A stretch of DNA of 64,000 nt from Elgaria multicarinata webbii (Eukaryota; Chordata; Lepidosauria; Squamata; Anguidae), in assembly GCF_023053635.1 (NCBI RefSeq), contig NC_086175.1, forward strand, positions 128,172,240-128,236,239. The letters run 5' to 3'. A program made the position numbers and the translations under genes. The notes below the pieces were generated by a model. It saw only the letters and a program-made list of their open reading frames with translations. It did not search any database and had not been told where the DNA came from. Below are positions 25,401 to 39,400 of the stretch, in pieces (positions within the stretch are counted from its first letter, which is position 1; each line of letters opens with the position of its first letter).

Positions 25401-28400
25401 TACAAAGCTAGGACTGAAAGTTTTAGAAAAACTAAACAGTTATTTGTTTGTTATGGAGAGCCATCTAAGGGCTTGGCCGTCTCGTGTCAGAGACTATCAA
25501 GGTGGATTGTAGAGACAATTAATCTTGCCTACTCTGTATCAAAATTGGAACTGCAACAGTCAGTTCAGGCTCATTCCACTAGAGCTGTAGCAACATCTGT
25601 TGCATTCAGCAGGGGAGTCTCCCTGACAGATGTCTGCAAGGCTGCAACGTGGTCTACTCCATCCACGTTTGTCAGGCACTACAACGTGGACACTCGAGCC
25701 CGTCAGGACTGCACCTTCGGGAGAGCTGTGCTCTCGGAAGTCCTGAGATGACAACTAACCTAAAGAGCTCTGAGGCTGGGACATGATTCACCAACCCACC
25801 TCCAAAGGTATGTCAGCTTGCTACTCGCCCATATGTGTGATGCATAGAGACCACGATGAAGAAATGCAGGTTGCTTACCTGTAACTGTAGTTCTTCGAGT
25901 GGTCATCTATGCATTCACACAACCCACCCACCAACCCCACTTGGTGGCATATGTTATTCTTTATTAGAGCACTGTATACATGTGTTATGATACATCTGAA
26001 ACTGATTAATTATATTCATGTTTATGGGAGCACGATGTCAGACTCCTATGAACTGAGGTAAGGGCGGGAACCCACTGTACATGCGCAGTGGCGTGGGGAG
26101 GGGTTCCCGCCCAAAAGCGTGTCGCTTAGCTATTGGAGGTTCCGATCTAGGTCTCAGCGCAGTCGCAGAGCCCATATGTGTGAATGCATAGATGACCACT
26201 CGAAGAACTACAGTTACAGGTAAGCAACCTGCATTTCCCACTTGGCCATGGAAGCTCACTGGGTGACTTTGGGCCAGTCAAAGGCTCTAGCCCAACCTAC
26301 TTCACAGGGTTGTTGTTGTGAGAATAAAATGGAGAGGAGGAGGATTGCATACACTGCCTTGGGTTCCTTGGAGGAAAAAAGGTGGGATATAAAAGTAATA
26401 GATAAATATTTTCATTGCTTCATGAAACTGTCCACTTGGACACCTTGTTTTGAAGAAGAAATCACCTGTGCTGGCAATCTTCTGGTCTATAGTCTCTGCC
26501 TGAATGTGTGTCTGTATTCTTCCATGAAATTTGAATCAGAAGGAGCTTGAGTTGGAGGGCAAAAAATTTTGGATGAAAAATAGCTACCACTACCCTTACA
26601 TTCAGACATGTCTGATCATGTTTCTGGCAACCTTAGTAGCTCTTAAGATTCTGGCCTTGATTTGTAAGCTTCTTAGGTGTAGAGGCCTCTTTGTGCTTGT
26701 TTTTCCAAAGCACCATGTATTGGGACTGTAAATGGTAATTGAACTAGACGCATCTAGGGATGTGCTTCATGAATGTCTAAGCCATGTGGGAGCAATCTTC
26801 AGGCAACATATGTGCGTAGGGACGGCTGCGTTTGTAATTAAAAACCAAGTGTGATTCCAAACAAAAGGAAGCCTGCATCAAACTGTCATTTAAGGGCATC
26901 CTAAGTAATCAAAATTTTAGGAGAGAAACAATTAGTATTTCATAAGGCCTGCTAAAATTAGTCATGTATTGTGGGCAAATCCCTGGAGAATTTAATTGAC
27001 AAGGTGGAGTGAGTTCCGATCGGATATTTTCCTTCTGGGTATTGCTTTCAGTTGGCTGCATGACATGAGCTCCAGATGACTTCATCAAAGCAAACAGGGC
27101 AGTTAAGCAGCAAACTATTACCAACAAACACCTTATGAAACTCGCAAGTGTAATCTGGAGCACAGTCTGTTCTGGTAGAAAGAAGCTTCCTATTTGTCAA
27201 TCTAACCCAGTATTGTCTTCCAACGGAGCCTGCTTCACTTGCCTTTTCCTAAGGGTAAGACAAAGGGGAGTGAAGCCAACTGAGCTCCCTCAAGGAGCCA
27301 GGGCTGCCTTGAAGTGTCATCTCCTGATGGAGCAGTCTCCCCTCTCCCATCGCGGGTGGGGTGGCGAGCTTCAGCTGGGGAGGAGCCTCAGGGGGGCTTT
27401 GGTGGGCCAAACTCAGACCATGGACTGGAAGTTCCTCATCACTCAACTACTCTTGACTAACAGTGTCCTAGACAGATGCGTGTTCCCAAGGCTGCCTTCC
27501 AACTTTGCAGAATTCTAGAGCAAGTGTCACCCTTGGTGCTGGAGACACAATTGCTGGGCAAGCACACTTTGAAATGGCATCTCACAGCCAAGAATGTGTG
27601 GGGCGTCCAGGAGCATCGCTGTGTAGAAAGAAAACTTGTTGACTGTCTCTGTATGTTACAGCCATGGTGAGATTTGAGTGCCTGCGACACAGTGGTTGAC
27701 GAGTGAGCATCAATCCTCACCAGGATGTGGGAACTGATCCCTTATTCTGAGGTGATAGCTGCCGTGGTGACATACAGTAGGCTTGAATCTACTCAACCAA
27801 ATTTCTGTTCTTCCTTCTGATGCTCAAAACACAGTTGAATCATAAAGCAGATATTCCCCCTGGAATTAAAACTCCTGCATAATGTAGGATTTTGAATAAA
27901 ACAAGTACGTATCTGATGACAAATATCCATCAGAACAGAATCATAAGTCCTTTTTCGGTCAGTGTTTTTCTGTTTCTTTCTTCCTCTTCTGCCTTTTGAA
28001 GCTTCTCGGTTTATGCATGAAACGTCACTGCAGTGACAAAGGCATTGCTTTTTCTGGACTAGGGATCAAAAGATGCTATATGAAGCTAGAATGCCAGGCT
28101 GACTTCCTCTTTTGGTGGGTGGTGGAGTATTTTCACAATGATTTGACTTCCTTGCTTCCTGCTTAGCTTTTAAACTCCACTGATGTAATTCGAGAAGAGG
28201 AACTGTGTTGGACTGGTATAGCAAAAACAACTGCAAGGTCTGTGGCACCCTGAAGGCGGACCTACCTGTGGAATATTCCTGCTTTTTTAAGCTAGTCCCA
28301 TGAGAGCCTGTGTCACAACATCTGGCCCTTAAGATGTCACAGAGTGCCTCACCAATTGCTTTAATTTTGCTCTTCTGATGGAGAGCAATTGGCATCACAT

Positions 28401-31400
28401 AACGCAGGCTTACAAATGTCTGCAAGTTACTAGCCGGCAAATACTAGCCTTGCTGCCAACCCACAGGTCAGCCTTTTTCCCTAGACTGATGTGCAGTAAG
28501 TATTTGTTTATTCATTCTCATCCAATTTACAAAAACACCAAAATGCTTAAGAAGCTTTTGCTAATTTGCCACAAAGTCTGGCGTGGTCTTATATAGAAAT
28601 CCTTCTCTTGTTGAATAGGAGAGCAGGAGTGAATGATATGGGTCAGGCATTTTCTGAGAACGCTGGTGCCTTCTTGGAAGGAGTTTGGTAAGATCCTTCA
28701 AACAATGGAATCTGTTTCTCATCCCCTAGGGATGGGTCAGAAGCCAAGCAATTAAGCCAACACCCAATTCTTGTCAGATGTTTTCCCCTATTGTGACTCC
28801 CAGCATCTTTGGATTAACTTGTTCTTAGTCCCTGCCTGAATTGGCATGAAAATTAGGGCAAGGTAATAGGAGATTGCGTTGACTCCGGTGATGTGCAGGG
28901 AGTGGTCCCTTACCAGGTCTCCACTGTTCATTTTGATGGGATCTTGGCCAAGAATGTGCCAATAAGCTGTTCAGCGTCCTAATATAAATCAGACAGCTTC
29001 CCCTAAAGACTGTGGAAATACCCGTAGTCCGCATATCGGCTATGTCCCTCTGTGTCTCTACACAAAAGTTTCCCAAGCTGTTAAACAAGCTTTCATCTCC
29101 ATAGTATCATCATAGTTATTGAGTCTTCCCAAAGCAACCTTTGAACCTGAAAGCCCCATTGCTTGGTTCACTATAGGTTCTTTTTATGCTTGTAAAGTCT
29201 ACTGGCAGGCTCATAATAGCACTTCTATTTTTTGGGATTCTAATCCTGAATTTCTTACTCATCTGTTTACTATTATGCCAAAACCAATGGCAACCTGGCC
29301 TCAGACCATCCAGGCATCAACCCTTAGGCTGCAAACCTAAACACACTTGATGACAGTAAAACTTCTGGCTAATCATGCATAGGATTGAATGGTTAGGCTT
29401 GACACTTCTCAAATTGTGATTTTTTTTAATAGCAATTTACAAAGTTAAAATTGTGTGTAAATGAGACTTGATGGCATGGGCTTGAACTGCAAGAGGATGT
29501 CCTGTGACTTCCCCGAACCTTTTCACAGGGAGAAAATAACACGGGCAGGATGTGGCCTCTTACCCTCTGCCATGTCCCATTGAAAGCTGGTTTGGATTCC
29601 CCATGATCTTAACTTTATTTATGCATTTGAATCACCTTTGGGCCCAAGTAGGGCCCCCCAAATGTTAAAACTTACATTAAGCAATAAATCAGAAAAGTGG
29701 ACGTGCCAGCCGTATCATATCCATAGTGCGACACTCCCATAAGGTCTGTTCCAGCATTGGCAACTGGATTGCAGTGTGAGTGTAATACCTTGTTTGCTTT
29801 CTCTTCTTTACAATATTTGTGTAGGAATTTTTCAGCTGCTTTACACCCCAGAGGGATAATACAGCTGCTAAGGAAATAGATGAACACATTTATAAATTTA
29901 CAGCATTTTTATCCCACTCTTCTTCCAAAAATGGCTCTCAGAGTGGCTTACAAAGATTAATATTAAGACAGTCCCTACTGTCAGACTTACAGTCTAAAAA
30001 GGCATGGAAGTAAGTCATATGTTTTGGCAGTGCCCAGTAGGTGCCCCCTTTTGGGAGGAGGTTATAATAAGGATGAACCTTGTACTGAAACACTCTATAA
30101 TATGGAAGAATGTGCAGGTCCTTCTAAATTACCTGCCGGTCTCCTGGAAGTTAACGCATGGTCAGTGTTAACTTCCTTCAGAGCCCTTATGACAGCCAAT
30201 AGACTTATATTATCACACTGGAAGGACAAATTTACACCTCCCATAATGCAATGGATAGAGGACCTCATAACATTATCAACTTTTGAACGAGTGTTAGATA
30301 GACGCAACTTGCAAGAGGATAAATATACGGATATTTGGTCTGCTTTTCTTGAAACCTTTGTATAACCCTCTCCCTTTTTTCAGTTTATATGATGGAAATG
30401 ATGATAATTCTATATACATAATCTATGGTGTGTGTTCCCCCCCCCTCCCCGGTTTCACTATGTATTTTCTGTTCTGTTGATATTCACAATAATTTTTTAA
30501 AAAAAGTAAAGGAAAAGATATTGGAAGGGAAGAGGAAAAAGGCAGATACATCACTGGCCCAAGTATTGGGCCAGATTGGTCTTGCCATTACCGAGATGTT
30601 CTTCCTGGGCAGATGAACATTCAAGTGTTGAGGGGCCAGTCACCAAAGAAGTCTCCAGAAAAAGATGTAAAAATCAAAAAGTTCAATCAAACTAGGCTCA
30701 GTTGGTAAAGTAAAATCACAGAAAGCATCCATTGGTTGCCTGCAATGCTAGCATATGACCTTCCTGAGTGTAATTGCATTTTCCCAGATACAAATAGTGC
30801 ATCCGCTCTAGTACAAATGCATGCTGTGTAGAGTGGTTTAGAATCTTATTGGCTACACTCGTGCAATAAATGTAATTCCAAATGGGCAGGAGTTTCTGAA
30901 CACAAACCTTGGTTAATACCAGTCCTGGTCTTCCTTATGTAAGCAGGGATTGAAACTGGTTTGAAAATTATAATTAGCATTAGCCAAAGTTCTGGTTGGT
31001 TTAGATGACCCCTATGGCTAAGTGATCGGGGCATTATGTATGCGCTGAGCAAGTTAGGACAGAGCTAAGTTAAATAGACCAAAGTTCAAACTTGGTGTTT
31101 TTTTTAGCAGTTTTATTCATACATACGCATGTTCGACTTCCTATAGAATTCCAGGATATTCAGACTTGGCTATACTTGCTTATAGATTGGGCCTGTTAAG
31201 ACAACACACTAAACCAAGGTTAGGCCACTAATCCTCTTACAGCAAATGATTAGTGAGCATGTTTAAGCTATGCTTATGTAGCCACCATGGTTAGGAATGG
31301 TTCACATGACACGCTAAGTCATGGTTGACATGGCACCCTAAGCCATTACGTTTAGCTCAAAATTCTTAACCACCATGGCTTCGTGTGTCATCTGAACAGG

Positions 31401-34400
31401 CTCAACATGTATTTCTTAATGCAAGCTTATAATAGCTTACCCATGAGGATGCGTGACAGGGCCTTTTTGGTGGAAGCCGTGATTATGGAGTTCTATTCCA
31501 AGGCAGGCCCCTTCACTGAATTTTTTTAGACTCGTGACTTAAGACATTTTTATTTAATGTGTATTTATTTTTTCCGGTTGTGGATTGCTTTATTTGCTTG
31601 TATTCCAGCTAATAATGCTTTCTGGCTTCCTGATTTCATTGAGATTTTTGTTGTTGCAAACCATCTTGGAGTCCCCATTTTAATAAAAAATGTGTAAATA
31701 AAAAACGTGTAAAGCCTTACAAATGTAAGCTGCGCTGTATTAAATACATTCTCCTGGACTACCCTGTATAGTTTGATTTTGCTCTTGTGAATGTAGGCTG
31801 CAATGTTTGAGTTATTTAAAAGGGACACCATTTCTGCAGCAGAACAGCTGTCTGTAACATTTCTGACAGCGTTTCTGTTTTAGAACTTACGTCCACTTGT
31901 ATAGGCCAGATTCTTCAAAAGGCTTCCAACAGCTTCTTTTGGTTTGACTGGAAAAAAAGTTTTACACTGTGCAACAGCTCCATCTGCTGTCTTTCTTTAA
32001 CCTTCCTTGCTGAGGAAGACATGATAGCACTCTTCAAATACTTAAAAGGTTGTCACACAGAGGAGGGCCAGGCTCCCTTCTCGATCATCCCAGAGTGCAG
32101 GACACGGAATAACGGGCTCAAGTTAAAGGAAGTCAGATTCCGGCTGGACAGCAGGAAAAACTTCCTGACTGTTAGAGCAGTATGACAATGGAATCAGTTA
32201 CCTAGGGAGGTTGTGGGCTCTTCCACACTGGAGGCCTACAAAAGGCAGCTGGATAACCATCTGTCAGGCATGCTTTAGGGTGGATTCAAGCATTGAGCAG
32301 GGGGTTGGACTCAATGGCCTTATAGGCCCCTTCCAACTCTATGATTCTATGTTCACTTCAGATGGTTCTTGTTGCAGTATGAATCTTGCTAGTGCAGAGT
32401 CACACATAGTATGATTGGGACCAGAATGAGATGGTACCCAGCACCACTGGATTTTCCATGTTTGCCAGCTTTCCATATCATGGCTCCTTTCTGTGTGTTG
32501 CTACAGATCGACCATTTTGGTTTTGCTGAAAATCGCACATTCAAGCAGCGCTACCTCATAGCAGACCAGCACTGGAAGAGAGACGTCGGGTCGATCCTCT
32601 TCTATACTGGCAATGAAGGAGACATCACCTGGTTTGCTAATAATACAGTGAGTACGGTTCAGGCTTCTTGCCTGCAGGCAGGGTTCATCTTCAGTGTCTA
32701 TACAGTGCTTAGAAAATGTTAGGGATTTCATAAGCGCTAAATCTCTCTCTCTGCTGGTTTCATACACACGTTTGCTCCCTTCCAGGGTTTTATGTGGAAC
32801 GTGGCTGAAGTACTTGATGCCATATTGATATTTGCTGAACACAGATACTATGGGGAATCGCTACCTTTTGGAAACAAATCATTCACTGTGAGTATCTTCT
32901 CCTGTTCAAATTAGCCCTTGCTTTTTTAATGATTAAAAAAATGTTCTATCTAGAGGGCAGCTGGAAATGTTTGGGCAGTAGATGGAAAAGGACTACCCTT
33001 ATAAATGAATTTGGGGTTATGACAAGAATTTGGGGTTATGACAAAACGGAACCCCAAATGGAGGAGTGGATAGCTAGTAAAATACAGCCAAAATTCATTA
33101 TAGTGGCCCAATAGCTATGCCTATAGTCCTGCTACAGCGCAGGTGACACAGTTTCGTTCTGTGGCATTTGTGAGGGTTTCCTTCGGTAAACGGGAAGAGT
33201 TTTACCCATTAGCATAGCTCCATGCACTTCTGATGGAACATGTCCTCCAAGGGTATAGTGATGCATTGCATGATGCATTCCATGCTCATATGAGTGGACC
33301 TTGCTCCGTTTTAGTATCCACGCCAGTGGATTCGTGAGCTGCTGTCCTGTGGGTAGTCAAGTCTGCTGTAGTGTGGATTCTGCTAGGCCTTTTCGTTGAA
33401 CTCCCAGGTCACCGCGGTTTCCAGTGGCCTTTCTCTTGAGCCGTGTGAGAAATGTGGCATTTTTTACTTCCTGCGGAGTTGTGGGAGAGGCTTCTTGTGC
33501 TATGCAAACATTCTGTAATCTTGTTTCAGGATGCCAAACACCTGAATTACCTGTCTTCGGCGCAAGCCCTGGCTGATTTTGCAGTGCTCATTCAGCACCT
33601 GAAGAGTACTGTTCCTGGAATCCAAAACACTCCTGTCATTGCCATAGGAGGATCTTACGGAGGGATGCTTGCTGCCTGGTTTCGAATGAAATACCCTCAT
33701 ATAGTTATTGGGTGAGTGCGGAGCAACACAGGCCCAGTAAATGACGTTGTCCAATGTGGAACTCGACAGGTTACTTAGAGAACTGGTTGTTGTTAAGGGC
33801 CAAAGTCAAAAGAGAATGGAATCAGAAATACCAAAAAGCAATAGCATATTTTAGCTTGAAAGCCAATAAATAAACCTTTTAGAGTGGGGACAAAATCTGT
33901 GTAAAACCCAGGAAGCCACCATACAATTGAGGGAAGGGTGGTGGGGCCAGGGGACAGTGTGGGGCCTTCTGGGGTACCCTAGAGGGCTGGATAGGGGTCG
34001 CAGTGGGGCCAGATTTAGCCTACGGCTTCCCTCTCTCCCTTACCCTATAATAGAGCACTAGCATTATTTATTTATTTATTTAGCACCATCAGTGTACATG
34101 GTGCTGTACAGAGTAAAATAAAATAGCAAAACCTTGCCGCATAGGCTTACATTCTAACAGAATCATAATAAAACAATAAGAAGGGGAAGAGAATGCACCA
34201 AACAGGCACAGGGTAGAGTAAAACTAACAGTATAAGAGTAAGATCAAAATCAAGTTCTATTTATTATTATTATTATTTATTTATATAGCACCAAAAGCTT
34301 TAGAAAAAAGAAAAGTTTTTAGCCGAGCCTTAAAAACTGTGATTGAACTTGTAGTTTGCAAATGTTCTGGAAGTAGAAAATGGACGAAGCCGAGCAAGGG

Positions 34401-36419
34401 AAGTAGAGACCCTTGGGCAGGTAAGAAATATGGCATCTGAGGATCGAAGAGCACGAGCGGGGCAATAGTGTGAGATGAGAGAGGAAAGATAGGAAGGAGC
34501 TAGACTGTGAAAAGCTTTGTAGGTCAACAGGAGAAGTTTATATTGGATTCTGAGGTGAATTGGAAGCCAATGAAGAGATTTCAGAAGTGGAGTAACATGG
34601 TCAGAGCGGCGAGCCAAGAAGATGATCTTAGCAGCAGAGTGGTGAACAGAAACCAACAAACTGATGTGAGAAGAAGGTTGCAGTAGTCCAACCGAGAAAT
34701 AACCAATGCATGAACAAGCGTCTTGGCAGAAGAGACAGACAAAAATGATTGAATCCTGACAATATTATACAGGGGAAAATGACAGGATTTAGCTACTGCC
34801 TCAATATGAGGAATAAAGGAGAGCGAGGAGTCAAATATAAAGCCAAGACTACGAGCTTCCTTGACTGGAGTAAGTGTAACATCATTGACAGTAAGAGATA
34901 ATGAGAGATGAGGAGAAGGTTTAGGAGGAAAAACAAGCAATTCAGTCTTTGCCATATTAAGTTTCAAACGACGATGAAGCAACCAAGTTGAGATATCTGA
35001 AAGACATGCCATATCAGGAAAGCTAGGCTAGACTCCTTCCCCTTGACACCTAGCTTTCTATGTGCTTGACGTTGTATAGAGGAGCATTCCGTCGCATCAG
35101 CCCCCACCTACATTCTGAGGTAATATGGCCGAGGCAGATGGACCTCCCCTGCCTTCCCGCTTCAGCTTGATGAGAACTAGGCTAAGGTTGCATTCCTGTG
35201 CACATTCAAGGTGCCAGCAGGCACCACCTAACAAAGTGAGGTTTACTTGTGGCTAAACACACAGTGAGTCTAGCTGTGTGACGGTGGCTTTTGCATTCCC
35301 CACGTTTACGTTCAAATGCAAAACCTGTGCTAGCAAGGAAGTACCTTCACACACTTCACAGGAACTGCAGGGCACTGATAACACATACACACATACACAA
35401 ACCGCGTGAGATAGAGGGGGTGCAGAGGCACTTGCTTAACGCTCTGTGAAAATAAGAATCATGGCAGTAGATCATGGCCGAACTGAACATCTTTGGATGA
35501 AATGGAGGCTTGGCTTTCTGCAGGCTTCTCAAACATGGCCGTGGGCATTCTGGATGGAAGACTCACTCTGAATATTCTATGTTCTCCTGGCTCTGTTCAT
35601 GCTCTCTCCCAAAACTGGGAGCCTCCCTTAACCTGGTCTCTGCCTCTGTTCTCATTGTGTAAGATGAAACTATTTCATTAATGTATTTCTGCTCTCCCCC
35701 ACCCCAGCAATGATTTAAAAAGTTATGTTAATGTTCCTCCCCAAGCAATTCCAACTTTTTTTTGCTTGGTCTTCAACCAGTATGTCCTTCTATGGTTCTG
35801 GGTTCTTTCTCTTCCTTAACCACAGACCTTCCTGGTGTTTTTCCCAACAGAAAAGTGAAGCAGAGCCTACATTTGCAACCACTTCCGTAATGATTTAGTG
35901 TTCAAACGGTCATGCTGTGTTCATAATCTGCTTTGGGCAGGTTGAGAAGGCAGGGTAGAACTTGAATCAACAAACCTCCAACCTTTTCCATACCTGGAGC
36001 CCACTTTTTTTAACCCCAGCTTGCAACAATTAATTTAATTTGTTGTTATAAATGTCTTTTGATCTTTCTCTACTACTTTCTCCCTCTTTTTTCCTTTATA
36101 TTTATAAATGGTATTGCCCCTGGCATGTCCTCCTTTAGGGTGCGCACAACCTAGTCATGGTGATAACCCTCAGGTTGAAGCACAATGGCCTGGTTCAGAC
36201 AACATGCTAAACCATTCTGCTTAACCACAAAACGGTTAAGGGAATGCTGATCTACACCAAGCAGGATATAACACTTTAAAAACGGTATTTGTAATGTGTC
36301 CTGGGCCTGAACAGTGGTCATAACCATTATAAACCATTATAAGCAGTAGTGTAGATCCTGCCTTGACCATTTTGTGGTAAAGCAGCATGGTTTAGCGTGT
36401 TATCTGAACAAGGCCTATC

Positions 36420-36463
<44 letters not shown>

Positions 36464-39400
36464 TTATTTGTATCCCGCCTTTTGCTCAATGCTGGGCCTC
36501 ATGGCAGCCTTACAAAGTTTAAAACATACATTGGGTGGTGGTGGGGAAACAAAACCATAAACGTTTAAAATACACAACAAAATTATAAGACATTAACATA
36601 GATGGAGGGCCAGATTATTCTCCAAAGGCCTGCTGGAACAAACAAGTTTTAGCCTGCTTCCAAAAGCCCATCAAGGAGGGAGCCAGCCTAGCTTCCCCGG
36701 GAAGAGAGTTCCAGAGCACCGGAGCAGCCACCGAGAAGGCCCTCTCCCATGTTCCCACCAAGCGCGCCCGTGAAGATGGTGGGACTGAAAGAAAGGCTTC
36801 TCCAGAAGATCTTAATCACTTGTTATGAAAGATCATTAATGAAATATATGAAAGATCATTAATGAAATATATGAAATGTATAATGAAAGATCATTAATAA
36901 TTTTTCCTAAAAATCCTTGAGATATGAAGGCTAAGCAGAGGTCAGATTTGAAACGCTCTGAAGGTCCACACGCTGTTGTCTTCCACTAGTGACATTCCTC
37001 TGTTTTTCTGCTGCTGCTCCCATCCGTTTTCTTACCACAGAAAATCCATTAAGGGAAAAAACACTGAATAGCTGTCTTGTCATTGGTAGTGGTAGCAGCC
37101 CTCCATTGGGAAGGACCCCTGGAGCTGCCAATCATGCTGCATCTATTCCGTCTTTTCCTCTTAATAGACTTTTAAGAGAAAAAGGCTGGCAGAAGTGGTG
37201 GGAAAGCATAAGCAGATGAGTGGAAGACGTAGTTATCTGGACCCCGTGTCAAATTCCGTGAAGGTGGCAGGACAATGGAGCAGTCAAAGCCTCTTCTGGG
37301 AGTGGACATTGTCAGAAGATAGAACACTGGCCTTGTTTCTGCAGGTGCTTGCCTGTAGACTGCTTTACTTACCAATCTTGTCTCTTCTGCCTCTGTTTAC
37401 AGAGCTCTTGCCGCTTCAGCTCCTATCTGGCAGTTTGAAAACCTGGTTCCCTGTGGCAGTTTCTACAGCATCGTGACCCGAGACTTCACAAACAGCGGGA
37501 ACAATTGTTCGGAAAGCATCCGGAACTCCTGGGCGGCCATTGACCGTCTCTCTTCCTCAGGTGGGCACCTAGTGAAGACGATAGTAGAGCCTGTCCAGAA
37601 TGGAGCGAGGCCTTTCGTCGCTTAATCTCTCTGCTGTGCTCCCAACCCCAGCCACATCTGCATTATGGTCTAGAACAGGAAAACATCTGGAGGGGGGAAA
37701 TATAGGCTGTCAGATGACCCAAGGAAGTGCCTGTCCCTCAGAATGAAGAAGCGATTCTGTTTGGGAGGGCGGAGCAGGTATCGACATGGCGTGTGGCTTT
37801 GTGTTGCTGCCATTCTTGACTTCTTAAGTGCTGAACTCTCTCCTCCAGTCAAGGACCAGATGAGTGTGTTTCCACACAATGCCCCCCTTACATATGTGAC
37901 CAGGACTTGTAATAAATCCATTGCCACATTGCAGCAAGGATGGTTTCTGTTCAAAGAGCACAGGGGTTCATTCATAGCAATGTACATTTTACATTATTAC
38001 AAAATCGTAAGAGATGCAACGTTATGACTGGAAAAACTTGGGGAGGGGGGCGTAGTGGGGCGGGACTGTAGCTCAATAGTTGAAGCACATGCTTTGCATG
38101 GAGAAAGTCCTACCATCTCTAGGTAGTGCATGGACCGATGGTCTAACTCGATATAAGGCAGATTCCCATGTACTTGTTTCTTTACTTTAACTTAGAACTG
38201 TGAGCAAGCAGTTTCATTATTATGAATCAAGCATCTAAAGTTTTCTAGGCACTATACAGATATTTTAAAACACCCTCCCTTCCCGTGGGCGTACAATCTA
38301 ATAGACATGATGCAAAGAGAATGAGGGAAGGGAGCAAGAATACAAGCAAATTGAGGCACACACTCTTCAGAAATGATGTAAATGTTTGGTCATGTGCAGT
38401 GACCACTGAGGGAGGCTGTTCTAGGAGGGGGAAAGCTAAATCATAGAATCATCGAATAGCAGAGTTAGAAGGGGCCTACAAGGCCATCAAGTCCAACCCC
38501 CTGCTCAATGCAGGAATCCACCCCAAAAATAGCAGCTGGCTGCAACCAAGCTGATGGAAATGAGTCATGCTGTCTTGCCTCTCCCTCGGTGCTTCCAGGT
38601 GGAACCATCTTGGAATGAGAAAACCCCACCAAGAGCTAAGCTTCCCTCTGAAAGATAACTGGTAGGACTATGAGAGGCTGGATAAAACTGGTTGGAGGCT
38701 GGAAGCAGCCTATGAGTGCATATGCATCCACAGGTGTACTTTACCATGACCAAGCAATGGTCATGGTGAAGTTCTGGGCTTCACGCTTCAAGTAGTATGC
38801 AGACAAGCTGGAGCGTTTTCAGAGGAGGGCAATGAGGATGATCAGGGGTCTGGAAACAAAGCCCTATGAGGAGAGACTGAACTGGGCCTGTTTAGCCTGG
38901 AGAGGAGAAGACACGGGAGACACAGAGGAGGGCCAGGATCTCTTCTCGATCCTCCCAGAGTGCAGGACACAGAATCATGGGCTCAAGTTACAGGAAGCCA
39001 GATTTTGGCTGGACATCAGGAAAAGCTTCCTGACTGTTAAGAGCAGTACGACAATGGAACCAATGATATGGCAAAGACTGAATTGCTTGTTTTTCCTCCT
39101 AAACCTTCTCCTCATCTCTCTTTCTCTCTTACTGTCAATGATGTAACACTTACTCCAGTCAAGGAAGCTCGTAGTCTTGGCTTTATATTTGATTCCTCGC
39201 TCTCCTTTATTCCTCATATTGAGGCAGTAGCTAAATCCTGTCATTTTTTCCTGTATAATATTGCCAGGATTCAATCATTTTTGTCTGTCTCTTCTGCCAA
39301 GACGCTTGTTCATGCATTGGTTATTTCTCGGTTGGACTACTGCAACCTTCTTCTCACTGGCCTTCCTTCTTCTCACATCAGTCCGTTGGTTTCTGTTCAC

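Larger units (their letters stand above)
20384..26236 (+). mobile_element. DIRS-type tyrosine-recombinase retroelement, looks whole (fossil)
   Basis: About 5.85 kb in PRCP intron 1, same sense as the gene. Parts in order: left terminal repeat, gag-like frame, reverse transcriptase/RNase H frame, tyrosine recombinase frame, internal complementary region, inverted right terminal repeat. The structure is diagnostic of DIRS: inverted termini and no target duplication, with an internal segment complementary to the joined ends. The coding frames look unbroken and the two terminal repeats differ at about one position by eye, so the copy is probably young. The family uses overlapping frames. Confidence 0.93.
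20322..26405 (+). mobile_element. CORE-SINE split by the DIRS element
   Basis: The head (AGTGTGGTGTAGCGGTTAAA to GGTTCTAGTT) lies at 20322-20384. The body and tail (CCCACTTGGCCATGGAAGCT to AAAGGTGGGATATAAAAGTA) lie at 26237-26405. The two parts rejoin as a standard CORE-SINE without duplicated bases. Confidence 0.85.

Noticed and set aside
27135-27518. Host exon of 127 codons in the repeat-poor part of intron 1
   Set aside because: No domain, biased composition, and no matching splice-site pattern could be seen.
30024-30365. Small host gene
   Set aside because: The C-terminal residues match the L1 ORF2 end and the flanking frame contains the L1 HxFWxCP motif, so it is a LINE fragment.
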